The notes beneath the pieces are model-generated. The model was not told where the DNA came from and did not search any database. It worked only from the letters and a program-made list of their open reading frames with translations. Of a stretch of 64,000 nt of DNA, positions 1 through 7,827 are shown piece after piece. The DNA lies in contig JAFLBK010000001.1 in NCBI GenBank assembly GCA_017303335.1, positions 67,001 through 131,000 on the forward strand. The letters are read 5' to 3'. The stretch comes from Chitinophagales bacterium (GTDB taxonomy: Bacteria > Bacteroidota > Bacteroidia > Chitinophagales > Chitinophagaceae). Position 1 is the stretch's first letter. Every line of letters starts with the position of its first letter. The position numbers and the translations under genes are program-made.

Positions 1-25
1 GGACCATGGTTGAATATTGATTCAC

Positions 26-550
26 TCAGGATATCTTCAGTTTCGCTTCCGTGTTGATTTGTTCCAGGAAGCGTTCCAGTTCATCGGGCTTTGCCGTACC
101 GATAAGCAGCAATCTCCCTTCGCGGAATCTGAGCTGAAGCCCCCGGTTGGCCGATTGGGAGGTATTGATGGCATTACCCGTTTTGGGTGAGCCTACCCGT
201 ATACCCCAGCCGCCATATTCCAGCAGGGAATTGTACGGGCGCATATAAGCTTCCGATAATTCGTTCCAGGAAATAAAACGTTCGCGGCGATGAAAAGGAT
301 GAAAGCGGTAGTATATGCCGCCCGCGTTGATCTTTGTATACAACCGGATGGAAACAAGGAAATACAACAGGGCAAGCAGCAGAAGTTCAATAAGGATCAG
401 TACAAAATCCGGCGCCGGCTTTTCGCCGAAAGGCTTTCCCAGAATCAACTGCTGAACGATCGCGTACAGGAAGAGGATATTAAGGGCCGCTACTCCCAGC
501 CAGGCCCACCAGATCCGGAATCGCTGCACTTCGTTGAATTCATGTTCCAT
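26..550 (-). CDS. Two-helix membrane protein of unknown function
   Basis: 174 aa from an ATG. Two hydrophobic segments lie at about residues 14-34 and 48-68, followed by a soluble C-terminal part of about 100 residues (YYRFHPFHRRERFISWNEL, then a GLQLRFREGRLLLIGT stretch). That arrangement resembles small bacterial proteins with a PH-like domain after a membrane hairpin, but this is only an impression from the pattern. The start lies 3 nt downstream of the stop of the SGNH hydrolase gene, so the two are probably co-transcribed. No catalytic motif is visible and I cannot assign a function. Confidence 0.75.
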   Translation of the reverse strand: MEHEFNEVQRFRIWWAWLGVAALNILFLYAIVQQLILGKPFGEKPAPDFVLILIELLLLALLYFLVSIRLYTKINAGGIYYRFHPFHRRERFISWNELSEAYMRPYNSLLEYGGWGIRVGSPKTGNAINTSQSANRGLQLRFREGRLLLIGTAKPDELERFLEQINTEAKLKIS

Positions 551-552
551 GG

Positions 553-1155
553 TTACAGTTGTTTAATGATGGCATCAGCCAGTTTCACCGCCCATTTACC
601 ATATTCGTTGCCCGAAGGATGCAACCCATCCGCCACCAGGAATTCGGGTTTATGGCCATCGGCCCGTTGCGCCCGGGTGATGTCAATATAATTTACCTGG
701 TACCTTTCTGCCGCTTCCCTGCAAACCCGGTTGAAGGCGTCGATCTCCGCGGCGATTTGTTTTCGATCCCTGCCTTCGGCAAAAGGCGTAACACCCCAAT
801 CCGGAATACTCAGCACAAATACCCGGCGGCTTATATTGTTCGCGAACTGTATTGCACGTTGCAATAAATGCTCAAACTCCGGTTCAAACTCTGTTGGCGT
901 GCGTCCTCGGTACTGGTTGTTTACACCGATAAGCAACGACACCACATCGTATTGATCGAGAAAACGCGTTTGGCTGATCGCCTGGTTCAACTCATCCGTT
1001 GTCCAGCCCGTTTTGGCAATAATCTCCGCGCCATAAAAGGCAAAGCCGGCTTCCCGGAGCAACTGTACGGCCTGGTTGGGAAAATTATCCGCAAACGGCG
1101 CCTGTTCTCCGATCGTGTAGCTGTCGCCCAGCGCCAGGTAAGTATAATGCACCAT
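553..1155 (-). CDS. SGNH/GDSL-family hydrolase (lysophospholipase-like esterase)
   Basis: About 200 aa. SGNH blocks are present in order: block I LALGDSYTIGE with the nucleophilic Ser near the N-terminus, block III LLIGVNNQYRGR with the oxyanion Asn, and block V DGLHPSGNEYGKWA with the Asp-x-x-His pair. The family hydrolyses esters or thioesters; the substrate is not predictable. No signal peptide is visible, so it is probably cytoplasmic. I chose the ATG at 1155. The frame is open to a TTG at 1173, but that codon overlaps a TACTTTTG promoter element, which makes it an unlikely start. It probably forms a two-gene unit with the downstream membrane protein. Confidence 0.85.
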   Translation of the reverse strand: MVHYTYLALGDSYTIGEQAPFADNFPNQAVQLLREAGFAFYGAEIIAKTGWTTDELNQAISQTRFLDQYDVVSLLIGVNNQYRGRTPTEFEPEFEHLLQRAIQFANNISRRVFVLSIPDWGVTPFAEGRDRKQIAAEIDAFNRVCREAAERYQVNYIDITRAQRADGHKPEFLVADGLHPSGNEYGKWAVKLADAIIKQL

Positions 1156-1170
1156 AAACAAGTATTCCCG

Positions 1171-1178
1171 CAAAAGTA
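1171..1178 (-). promoter_or_regulatory. Bacteroidota-type -7 element (TACTTTTG) for the SGNH gene
   Basis: On the minus strand this reads TACTTTTG, an exact match to TAnnTTTG, about 16 nt upstream of the ATG at 1155. The upstream partner is weak: TTAG about 19 nt away instead of TTTG. It supports the shorter start of the hydrolase gene. Confidence 0.45.
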
Positions 1179-1217
1179 AATGATTGCCCTTATCTGGCTA
1201 AGCGTGTTAAATATTTC

Positions 1218-1268
1218 TTACATAATGTAAAAATATTTTGTCTTAATGTAAAATATACTTTACATTTG
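1218..1268 (+). promoter_or_regulatory. Promoter with palindromic operators for the membrane-protein/XRE pair
   Basis: TTTG at 1237-1240, a 20-nt spacer and TACATTTG at 1261-1268 match the Bacteroidota sigma-A promoter (TTTG, about 19-20 nt, TAnnTTTG). A near-perfect inverted repeat at 1245-1266 has half-sites AATGTAAA and TTTACATT around a 6-nt centre and covers the -7 box. A second palindrome, TTACATAATGTAA, sits at 1218-1230. The half-site ATGTAA therefore occurs four times within 50 nt. The downstream pair encodes an XRE regulator, so an autoregulatory operator is the natural reading; the binding itself is inferred. Confidence 0.75.
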
Positions 1269-1287
1269 CCTTATAAAACAATTAGTC

Positions 1288-1764
1288 ATGAAAACAACAC
1301 CCTTATTACCCAACCGGTACAAGAAAATTGGCTGGGTAATTTTTATCCCGGCGATACTGGCGGGATTAATGCTTTCCATCCTCGACTTCAATGCCGCCTG
1401 GTTAACGACCAACGTTTTTGCCATCTGGAACGACCCCATCGTTGGGAGAGCCAGTTTCTTCACCGTCATCAAGACTGATGTGACCAATACGTTGGTGGGG
1501 GCATTGTTCATCATTGGCGGTATGATGGTGGGTTTCTCCCGCGAGAAACAGGAGGATGAGTACATTGCGGAACTTCGCCTTTCCTCGCTTCTCTGGGCTG
1601 TATGCGTGAGTTATGTACTGCTGCTGCTGGCCTTTCTTTTTGTGTACGGCGGCCCCTTCTTCACGGTGATGGTATACAACATGTTTACCGTACTTATCAT
1701 CTTTATCGCACGGTTCAATTACCTGCTTTACCGAAACGCCCAATCGATCTCCCATGAAAAATAA
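1288..1764 (+). CDS. Four-helix membrane protein paired with an XRE regulator
   Basis: 158 aa with four predicted helices at about residues 12-34, 60-82, 98-120 and 124-146, and short charged loops. No enzymatic motif is seen. Its last 11 nt overlap the start of the XRE regulator gene, a translational-coupling arrangement. Small XRE regulators paired with short multi-helix membrane proteins (DUF2178-like and similar) are common in bacteria; the membrane partner may modulate the regulator, but nothing in the sequence proves it. It is transcribed from the operator-containing promoter just upstream, with about a 15-nt leader. Confidence 0.75.
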   Translation: MKTTPLLPNRYKKIGWVIFIPAILAGLMLSILDFNAAWLTTNVFAIWNDPIVGRASFFTVIKTDVTNTLVGALFIIGGMMVGFSREKQEDEYIAELRLSSLLWAVCVSYVLLLLAFLFVYGGPFFTVMVYNMFTVLIIFIARFNYLLYRNAQSISHEK

Positions 1765-1954
1765 CATAAAAGTAGAGCGGGCCATCAAAGGACTTACCCA
1801 GGAAGACCTGGCAAACAAAGTGGCTGTAAGCCGGCAAACCATCAATGCCATGGAAGCGAACAAATATGTGCCTTCAACCGTATTGGCGCTCAAGATTGCC
1901 CGGGTATTCGGGAAACCTGTTGAAGACATTTTCATGCTGGAAGAAACCGATTGA
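1754..1954 (+). CDS. Small XRE-family (Cro/CI-type HTH) transcriptional regulator
   Basis: 66 aa consisting of almost nothing but one HTH_3 domain: VERAIKGLTQEDLANKVAVS, then RQTINAMEANKYVPS with the recognition helix, then LALKIARVFGKPVEDIF. This matches the short stand-alone XRE class (YozG-like), which usually represses its own operon. It overlaps the upstream membrane-protein gene by 11 nt. The palindromes at 1218-1266 upstream of the pair are the obvious candidate binding sites. There is no ligand domain. Confidence 0.88.
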   Translation: MKNNIKVERAIKGLTQEDLANKVAVSRQTINAMEANKYVPSTVLALKIARVFGKPVEDIFMLEETD

Positions 1955-1959
1955 CGGGT

Positions 1960-2430
1960 TCATGTTTGCTGGCGGGCCAGTTCCCGGATCCATTTACGGC
2001 ATAGCAGCAGCGGAATGATACCGAGTACGCCGAATGCGCAATCGATGAGGATATGAAAGACCGGCACCTGGCGGATCGGGCCGGCAATTACTGCCAGCGG
2101 TATCACGGCGATGCAACATAAGATCTGCCAGTCGATGATCCAGGCATTCTTCACCGGATCTTTCAAGGGTCCGATGAATGAAAGTGCGATCACATAATGA
2201 GCGAAGGCCAGCCAATCGTACCCGTAAGCAAGGAATGGATATTTTGAATTGGTATCCGCCAAAGCGGAATAGCAGGTTTGAAGCCAGTCGCCCATAGCCC
2301 GGGGCAGATGGTCCTTAAACTGCATAAGCCAGCGAAGCCCGCTTTCCGCGGGCATGGCAGTAGCGCCGCTTACAACAAGGGCCACCATGAAAAACAGGAT
2401 CAGCAGCCGTACCCGGGTGATGAGCTTCAT
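1960..2430 (-). CDS. Four-helix membrane protein of unknown function
   Basis: 156 aa from the ATG at 2430. The frame is open about 9 codons further up, but that region runs toward a terminator hairpin. Hydrophobic segments lie at about residues 7-26, 67-87, 95-116 and 122-143. I recognise no family motif. It converges with the XRE gene with a 5-nt gap and lies downstream of the ECF sigma operon, from which it is separated by the hairpin at 2456-2485. Confidence 0.6.
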   Translation of the reverse strand: MKLITRVRLLILFFMVALVVSGATAMPAESGLRWLMQFKDHLPRAMGDWLQTCYSALADTNSKYPFLAYGYDWLAFAHYVIALSFIGPLKDPVKNAWIIDWQILCCIAVIPLAVIAGPIRQVPVFHILIDCAFGVLGIIPLLLCRKWIRELARQQT

Positions 2431-2455
2431 AGATTCTGTATAGCCATAAAAGTAC

Positions 2456-2485
2456 AAAAGGTATGTGACGGGTCACATACCTTTT
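2456..2485 (-). terminator. Long perfect hairpin ending the ECF sigma operon
   Basis: The arms AAAAGGTATGTGAC and GTCACATACCTTTT are perfectly complementary around a GG centre. A further T follows on the plus strand, and a T-rich run (TTTTGTACTTTT) follows on the minus strand. It lies 25 nt downstream of the stop of the adhesin-like gene, so it most likely terminates the minus-strand operon. Confidence 0.75.
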
Positions 2486-2509
2486 TGCTTCACTGGCTAT
2501 ACCTGATAG

Positions 2510-3520
2510 TTAGGTGCGGGATTTATCCTTCTCTTTATTCTTGTTCTTCTCTTTCATATCCGCTTCCGAAGCTTCGCCCACGATCACTTTACCGAAACTG
2601 CTTTTCACTTTTACCGGAATGGCGCCACTGCCGGATTTCCCATTGTACTCGTAATCGAATTTGGGCCCGCGGCCGTCTTCGTCTTCGTCGCTGCTGAATT
2701 TAACGTTGCTGGTATTTTTGAAAGAACCAAAGCTGGTGGAAATGTTGTACGAAACGGATACATCTCCCACCGGTTTCAGGTTTACCGTGGAATAGGAACT
2801 TTTCAGGTCGAGGCTGTTCAGGCTGTTATCGATGGCAAGCCGGACGCTGTTGCAGAACTCCAGGTTCAGTTTAACGGCTCCCGACATACGGGCAATATTC
2901 ACCTTGGAAAATTTGATGACAACGGGCGCACCGGTAATATTGGCCAGGTTGGCCTTGCCGAACTCCACGTTGATGCTGCGGATATTGGCCAGGTTACCGG
3001 TGGTGAGCGATCCGAATTTGCTGGTAAGATCCACCTCGCCTTTAAAATCGGGAACCGTGGTGGCGCCGAAGTCGTTATGGATCTTCAGAGCGTTGTTATC
3101 CGGCATTGAGATGGTGTAATTAATCTCCATGCTGCTTTTATCGCCCTTGCTGTTATTGATATCTTTCATCTTTGTTTCAAACGATATCTCCCTGCCTTCC
3201 TTTTCATCCGTAACGGAAATGCGGTCAATCATTTTCTGGGCCAGCGCTTCCGTGTTGGCCGTCACCTCGATTTCCACATCGACCTTGATCTCATTCCGGC
3301 TCCAGGTATTCACCTTCACCGAACCGAAGGAATTTTTGATGTTCAGTTTGTCGGATGAAGACACGTTATACGATTTGTTCACGTTTTTCTTTTTTACGAA
3401 TTCGTACTTCTTCCGGCTGTCGTTCTGGTTGTCGTTGTCGTTCTGCTGGGCATAGAGGTTCGCCTGCAGGAATATTGCCAGTGGCAATAAAAACTTAAAT
3501 GGATTGATCCTTTTTTTCAT
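2510..3520 (-). CDS. Secreted DUF4097/GIN-like putative adhesin
   Basis: 336 aa with an N-terminal signal peptide (KFLLPLAIFLQANLYAQ). An Asn/Asp-rich linker follows, then a long region of short beta-strands with repeated words such as LNIKNSFGSVKVNTW, HNDFGATTVPDF and TSKFGSLTTGNL, the beta-helical look of the putative-adhesin family. The C-terminus is Lys/Glu-rich. It is the last gene of the sigma/anti-sigma operon and its start overlaps the anti-sigma gene by 26 nt. In Bacteroidota this trio is common and the adhesin is thought to be a regulated envelope protein; its precise role is unknown. Confidence 0.7.
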   Translation of the reverse strand: MKKRINPFKFLLPLAIFLQANLYAQQNDNDNQNDSRKKYEFVKKKNVNKSYNVSSSDKLNIKNSFGSVKVNTWSRNEIKVDVEIEVTANTEALAQKMIDRISVTDEKEGREISFETKMKDINNSKGDKSSMEINYTISMPDNNALKIHNDFGATTVPDFKGEVDLTSKFGSLTTGNLANIRSINVEFGKANLANITGAPVVIKFSKVNIARMSGAVKLNLEFCNSVRLAIDNSLNSLDLKSSYSTVNLKPVGDVSVSYNISTSFGSFKNTSNVKFSSDEDEDGRGPKFDYEYNGKSGSGAIPVKVKSSFGKVIVGEASEADMKEKNKNKEKDKSRT

Positions 3521-4058
3521 GGCTATACTTTTTAGATTGTTTGATCTGGTTGATGATATTCAGTTGCTGGTTGAGCACATTGAGCTGCAATTGCAGGTTC
3601 TGGATCATGGCTTCGAGTAACAGTTCCTGGTTGGGTGTTTCGTTCAATTCGCTTTTCAGGGCATTGTAGGAACTGTCCAGCTGATCCAGGTCGTTCGAAA
3701 ATTGCCGGTACAATTCGGGCTGTCCTGCCGCCAGTGTCTTCAGCTCTTCCTGCTTCATCCCGATCATTTTCACGATCTGGTTGATCTCGGGCGTGATGCC
3801 GGTGTTGCTTTCCGGTTCATTGATCACGACGGGTGGCTCAGCAGGTTTTTTATTCACAACAAAGAAGTAAACCGAAGCAGCGATCACCAGCATCGCCGCG
3901 GCGCCCATTGCCCATTTATACAGCGGACGGATTACGGAGCGTTTTTCCGGACCGGCTACAAGGTTCGACTCGATGCGACCCCACAACATAGCCGATGGCT
4001 CTTTGTCGTCAAATGCTTCCCGGTTGTCGCGGATGAATTTCTTTAACTCGTTGCTCAT
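3495..4058 (-). CDS. Single-pass anti-sigma-factor-like membrane protein
   Basis: 187 aa. The N-terminal cytosolic part of about 45 residues starts MSNELKKFIRDNREAFDDKEPS, followed by one transmembrane helix (WAMGAAAMLVIAASVYFFVV, about residues 48-68). The extracytoplasmic C-terminus is rich in Leu, Gln and Asn and looks like a coiled coil (about residues 110-175). It overlaps the sigma factor gene by 4 nt (ATGA) and the downstream adhesin gene by 26 nt, so all three are translationally coupled. Position and topology point to an anti-sigma factor; no zinc HxxxCxxC motif is seen, so it is not of the ZAS class. Confidence 0.7.
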   Translation of the reverse strand: MSNELKKFIRDNREAFDDKEPSAMLWGRIESNLVAGPEKRSVIRPLYKWAMGAAAMLVIAASVYFFVVNKKPAEPPVVINEPESNTGITPEINQIVKMIGMKQEELKTLAAGQPELYRQFSNDLDQLDSSYNALKSELNETPNQELLLEAMIQNLQLQLNVLNQQLNIINQIKQSKKYSHEKKDQSI

Positions 4059-4606
4059 ATGCCCTCTTTTAAATATTCGAGTAATTTTTGCTTGGCCCGC
4101 ATATATTGGGTGCGGGTGGTGGATTCAGCCACATGGAGTATTCCGGCAATCTCTTCGTGATCATATCCCTCCAGCAGGTACAGGTTCAGCACGGTCCGGT
4201 AGCCATCAGGCAGCTTCATGATCGCTTTTTTAACCGTTTCCACCTGGTAACGGACCGACTCTTCATCGTAGGGAAGATCTTCGGCACTGTCGTATCCCGC
4301 TACCTGCTCCATATCCACCCAGTCGATCTTTCGTTTATTAAGTACGTTGATGGAACGGTTGATGCAGATCTGCTTCAGCCAACCACCGAAACTGGTCCGG
4401 TACTCGAAGGAAGCCAGGTTGCGGAATGCTTCTGTAAAGCTTTCCTGCAGCACATCCTCCGCTTCGGTCACATTATTCAGCAATCGCAAACAGGTGTTGA
4501 ACATTGCCCGGGCGTAGCGCTCGTACAACTGCTTATAGGCCAGGGTATCTCCCTGCAGGCAGCGCTCTACGAGCTCATCCCGTTGTGTTTTTATGGCTAG
4601 TTCCAA
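4055..4606 (-). CDS. RNA polymerase ECF sigma factor (sigma-70 family)
   Basis: Region 2 is clear (DTLAYKQLYERYARAMFNTC, then EDVLQESFTEAFRNL and a WLKQICINRSINVLNKR DNA-melting segment). Region 4 is also clear (LPDGYRTVLNLYLLEGYDHE and EIAGILHVAESTTRTQYMRA, the HTH). No ATG exists in frame before the conserved part. A TTG at 4606 gives 183 aa and matches usual family length; a second TTG at 4672 would add 22 residues. It heads the sigma/anti-sigma/adhesin operon and probably autoactivates it. Confidence 0.88.
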   Translation of the reverse strand: MELAIKTQRDELVERCLQGDTLAYKQLYERYARAMFNTCLRLLNNVTEAEDVLQESFTEAFRNLASFEYRTSFGGWLKQICINRSINVLNKRKIDWVDMEQVAGYDSAEDLPYDEESVRYQVETVKKAIMKLPDGYRTVLNLYLLEGYDHEEIAGILHVAESTTRTQYMRAKQKLLEYLKEGI

Positions 4607-4737
4607 AACGTATTGTTTATAATAGAGACAAGCGGGTTTTCCCGATGTTGCATTCCCGGAATTTATTTTCAAAAAAAACGGGAATCCGGTTTACGGGGGC
4701 CAAGAAAACAAAAAGATCTCGTCTGATGTAAGCTATT

Positions 4738-4745
4738 TATATTTG
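4738..4745 (+). promoter_or_regulatory. Candidate -7 element (TATATTTG) upstream of the acyl-CoA dehydrogenase
   Basis: Exact TAnnTTTG match about 88 nt upstream of the ATG at 4834. No convincing TTTG is found at the expected upstream distance, so this is only a candidate. Confidence 0.35.
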
Positions 4746-4833
4746 CGGGATGGAATCGCTGATGACACGTGCCAATGGCTGTTTGAGCGGATTCTGCAAA
4801 ACGAATTAAACAATAACTCAATACCGAAAGACG

Positions 4834-6018
4834 ATGGCTGCTAAAACCGACAATTTTCAATCCCCTGATTACTTTAACCTCGACGAACTGCTCACCGAGG
4901 AGCACAAACTGATCCGCGAAACCGTTCGCAATTACGTAAAAAAAGAGATTTCCCCGATCATCGAAGATTACGCTCAACGGGCCGAGTTTCCGGAGCAGAT
5001 CGTAAAGCAGATGGGCGAATTGGGTGTTTTCGGCCCCACTGTTCCGGAACAATACGGCGGAGGCGGACTCGATTACATCAGCTATGGCCTGATGATGCAG
5101 GAACTGGAACGGGGCGATAGCGGCGTACGGTCTACCGCCAGTGTACAGGGGAGCCTGGTGATGTTCCCGATCTACCAATACGGAAACGAAGAACAACGTA
5201 ATAAATACCTGCCCAAACTGGCCAGCGGTGAATGGCTGGGCTGCTTCGGACTCACCGAACCCAACCACGGCAGCGACCCCAGCAGTATGCTCAGCAATAT
5301 CAAAGACGCCGGCGACCACGTGATCCTCAACGGATCCAAAATGTGGATCAGCAACGCCCCGTTCAGCCAGGTTGCGGTGGTATGGGCTAAAGACGAAGCA
5401 GGTGATATTCGCGGACTGATCCTGGAAAGAGGTATGGAGGGTTTCAGCACCCCCACCACCCACGGAAAGTGGAGCCTGCGTGCCAGCGCAACCGGCGAAC
5501 TGGTATTCGACAATGTGAAAGTGCCCAAGGCAAATATCCTCCCCAACGTAAAAGGTTTGAAAGGTCCGCTTGGTTGCCTCACCAAGGCCCGCTACGGCAT
5601 CGCCTGGGGCGCCGTTGGCGCCGCGATGGATTGTTACGATACCGCCCTGCAATACAGCAAGGAACGCATCCAGTTTGGAAAACCGATCGGCGGATTCCAG
5701 TTGCAGCAGAAAAAACTGGCCGAAATGGTCACCGAAATCACCAAGGCACAATTGCTTAACTGGCGGCTGGGTGTACTGATGAATGAAGGAAAAGCCAGCC
5801 CGCAACAGGTAAGCATGGCCAAGCGAAACGCCTGCGAAATGGCCACCAATATCTGCCGGAGCGCCCGTCAAATGCTGGGAGGCATGGGCATCACCGGTGA
5901 ATACTCCGTGATGCGGCACATGATGAACCTCGAAAGTGTGATCACCTATGAAGGAACACACGATATCCACCTGCTCATCACCGGGATGGATGTAACAGGA
6001 TTCAATGCGTTTAAATAA
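4834..6018 (+). CDS. gcdH: Glutaryl-CoA dehydrogenase (acyl-CoA dehydrogenase family)
   Basis: 394 aa, normal length for the family. It shows the acyl-CoA dehydrogenase signatures GCFGLTEPNHGSDPSSM and RQMLGGMGITGEYSV. The segment VITYEGTHDIH carries the catalytic Glu at about residue 373, in the position and context used by glutaryl-CoA dehydrogenases (YEGTHD), and RSTASVQGSLVM and ARYGIAWG are also typical of that subgroup. The reaction is FAD-dependent oxidation and decarboxylation of glutaryl-CoA to crotonyl-CoA in lysine/tryptophan breakdown. The next gene encodes a 3-hydroxyacyl-CoA dehydrogenase that would act two steps later, which supports the call. Confidence 0.88.
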   Translation: MAAKTDNFQSPDYFNLDELLTEEHKLIRETVRNYVKKEISPIIEDYAQRAEFPEQIVKQMGELGVFGPTVPEQYGGGGLDYISYGLMMQELERGDSGVRSTASVQGSLVMFPIYQYGNEEQRNKYLPKLASGEWLGCFGLTEPNHGSDPSSMLSNIKDAGDHVILNGSKMWISNAPFSQVAVVWAKDEAGDIRGLILERGMEGFSTPTTHGKWSLRASATGELVFDNVKVPKANILPNVKGLKGPLGCLTKARYGIAWGAVGAAMDCYDTALQYSKERIQFGKPIGGFQLQQKKLAEMVTEITKAQLLNWRLGVLMNEGKASPQQVSMAKRNACEMATNICRSARQMLGGMGITGEYSVMRHMMNLESVITYEGTHDIHLLITGMDVTGFNAFK

Positions 6019-6034
6019 TCATCAATTAATATCT

Positions 6035-6928
6035 ATGATAAAGAATATCAGCGTTATCGGCGCAGGAACCATGGGAAACGGCATTGCCCACGTATTTGCC
6101 CAATCAGGTTTTAACGTAACCCTCATCGATGTCAATCCTTCGCAGCTGCAGCGGGCGCTCGATACGATTGGTAAGAACCTCGACAGGCAACTTGCCAAAG
6201 GGACCATCACCGAAGAACAAAAGAAATCAACGCTGGGTCATATCGCGATCACACATGTTGTGTCGGAGGGTGTGAAAGATGCGCAACTTGTTGTAGAGGC
6301 CGCTACGGAAAACGTTGAACTTAAACTCACCATCTTCGAACAGATCGACACCTACGCACCGGCCGATTGCATACTGGCTACCAATACATCGTCCATCTCT
6401 ATAACCAAAATCGGGGCGGTAACCAAACGACCCGGCATGGTCATCGGGATGCACTTCATGAACCCGGTGCCTGTGATGAAACTCGTGGAAGTCATCAACG
6501 GCTACGCCACCAAAAAAGAAGTGACGCAAACCGTGCTGGAACTGAGCAGGCAACTCGGCAAAGTTCCTTGCGAAGTGAACGACTACCCGGGTTTCATTGC
6601 CAACCGCATCCTGATGCCGATGATCAATGAAGCCATCTATAGTTTGTTTGAAGGAGTTGCCGGTGTGGAAGAGATCGACACGGTCATGAAACTCGGCATG
6701 GCCCACCCCATGGGGCCGCTGCAACTGGCCGACTTCATTGGCCTGGATGTTTGCCTGAGTATCCTGAATGTTTTGCATGATGGATTCGGCAACCCGAAAT
6801 ACGCTCCTTGTCCCCTCCTGGTGAACATGGTGCTCGCCGGTAAACTGGGCGCAAAGAGCGGTGAAGGATTCTACCTGCATACACCGGGAAGCAAGGATTT
6901 GGTGATCAGCTCCGCTTTCAAGAAATAA
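6035..6928 (+). CDS. hbd: 3-hydroxybutyryl-CoA dehydrogenase
   Basis: 297 aa from the ATG at 6035; the open frame begins 10 codons earlier, inside the gcdH stop region. The Rossmann motif VIGAGTMGNGIA is at residues 7-18. MHFMNPVPVMKLVEV holds the catalytic His, and NDYPGFIANRILMPMINEA and HPMGPLQLADFIGLD mark the C-terminal helical domain. It catalyses NAD(P)-dependent oxidation of (S)-3-hydroxyacyl-CoA to 3-oxoacyl-CoA. The ATG follows gcdH by 16 nt, so they form an operon that ends at the terminator at 6952-6979. Confidence 0.92.
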   Translation: MIKNISVIGAGTMGNGIAHVFAQSGFNVTLIDVNPSQLQRALDTIGKNLDRQLAKGTITEEQKKSTLGHIAITHVVSEGVKDAQLVVEAATENVELKLTIFEQIDTYAPADCILATNTSSISITKIGAVTKRPGMVIGMHFMNPVPVMKLVEVINGYATKKEVTQTVLELSRQLGKVPCEVNDYPGFIANRILMPMINEAIYSLFEGVAGVEEIDTVMKLGMAHPMGPLQLADFIGLDVCLSILNVLHDGFGNPKYAPCPLLVNMVLAGKLGAKSGEGFYLHTPGSKDLVISSAFKK

Positions 6929-6951
6929 ACTATTAAGCTGTTTCTTCAAAA

Positions 6952-6979
6952 AGAGCTGGCTTACTGCCAGCTCTTTTTT
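6952..6979 (+). terminator. Rho-independent terminator after gcdH-hbd
   Basis: Stem AGAGCTGGC / GCCAGCTCT with loop TTACT, followed directly by a run of T. It is 23 nt past the hbd stop. Confidence 0.9.
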
Positions 6980-7066
6980 GTTGCAAGCCTGTGCAAAAAA
7001 TCAAGCGGCTCTTTTTCGGTTGCCCGGAAAATAATTCTACCTTGACCAGACAACATCCGCTTTACC

Positions 7067-7816
7067 ATGGACAGGAAATACTGGGAAACGATCGCACCCA
7101 ATTACGACACCGAGATCTTTGACGTGCTGCGTAATGATACATCCGGGAGTATCGTTGCGGCCATTGAAGAAATGGCCTCCCCGGGAAAAACTGTCATGGA
7201 CATCGGGTGCGCCATCGGCAAGTGGATCCCGGTACTGGCGCCGCGGTTCAAGCACGTGATCGCTGCCGATATCTCGGCCAAAAATTTACAGATTGCCCAG
7301 GAAAAATATCCCGAATACCCGAACGTGGAATACCTGCGCATGGACATGTCGGCCAATGATCTTACCGTCATCCCCTGCGATTGCGCCATCTGTATCAATG
7401 CCATCCTTACCGGTTCGCTTGAAAAGCGGATCAATTTTTTCCAGTCGCTTTCGCTCTGCATCAATGCAGGGGGCGAACTCGTATTGGTGGTACCTTCCCT
7501 CGAATCCAAATTATATACACAGATCATCGCCGATCGCTGGAATGTAGACGATGCGGAAAACGACGAGCTGCCCAAGGGCAAGGAAGCCACGCAAAAGATC
7601 AGCAATATCCGCCAGGGCGTAACCGATATCGATAACGTGCCTACCAAACATTACCTGAAGGAAGAACTTGAATTACTGCTTTCGCTGGAAGGATTTGAAG
7701 TATCCCTTGTTAAAAAAATAAACTACGGCTGGGGCACCGAATTTCACAAACCGCCCAAATGGCTGAAAGGCCCCTATCCCTGGGATTGGATGGTAACAGC
7801 CCGGAAAATAAACTAA
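7067..7816 (+). CDS. Class I SAM-dependent methyltransferase, substrate unknown
   Basis: 249 aa. Motif I (VMDIGCAIGKWIPVLAP, about residues 43-59) and the acidic end of strand 2 (VIAADISAKNL) define a class I fold. A DMSANDLTVIPCDCAICINAI segment matches motifs III-IV. The start KYWETIAPNYD is typical of small-molecule methyltransferases of the UbiE/type-11 sort. Substrate cannot be read from the sequence. It is followed by the YdeI-like gene with an 11-nt gap. Confidence 0.8.
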   Translation: MDRKYWETIAPNYDTEIFDVLRNDTSGSIVAAIEEMASPGKTVMDIGCAIGKWIPVLAPRFKHVIAADISAKNLQIAQEKYPEYPNVEYLRMDMSANDLTVIPCDCAICINAILTGSLEKRINFFQSLSLCINAGGELVLVVPSLESKLYTQIIADRWNVDDAENDELPKGKEATQKISNIRQGVTDIDNVPTKHYLKEELELLLSLEGFEVSLVKKINYGWGTEFHKPPKWLKGPYPWDWMVTARKIN

Positions 7817-7827
7817 ACGACCTTGCT

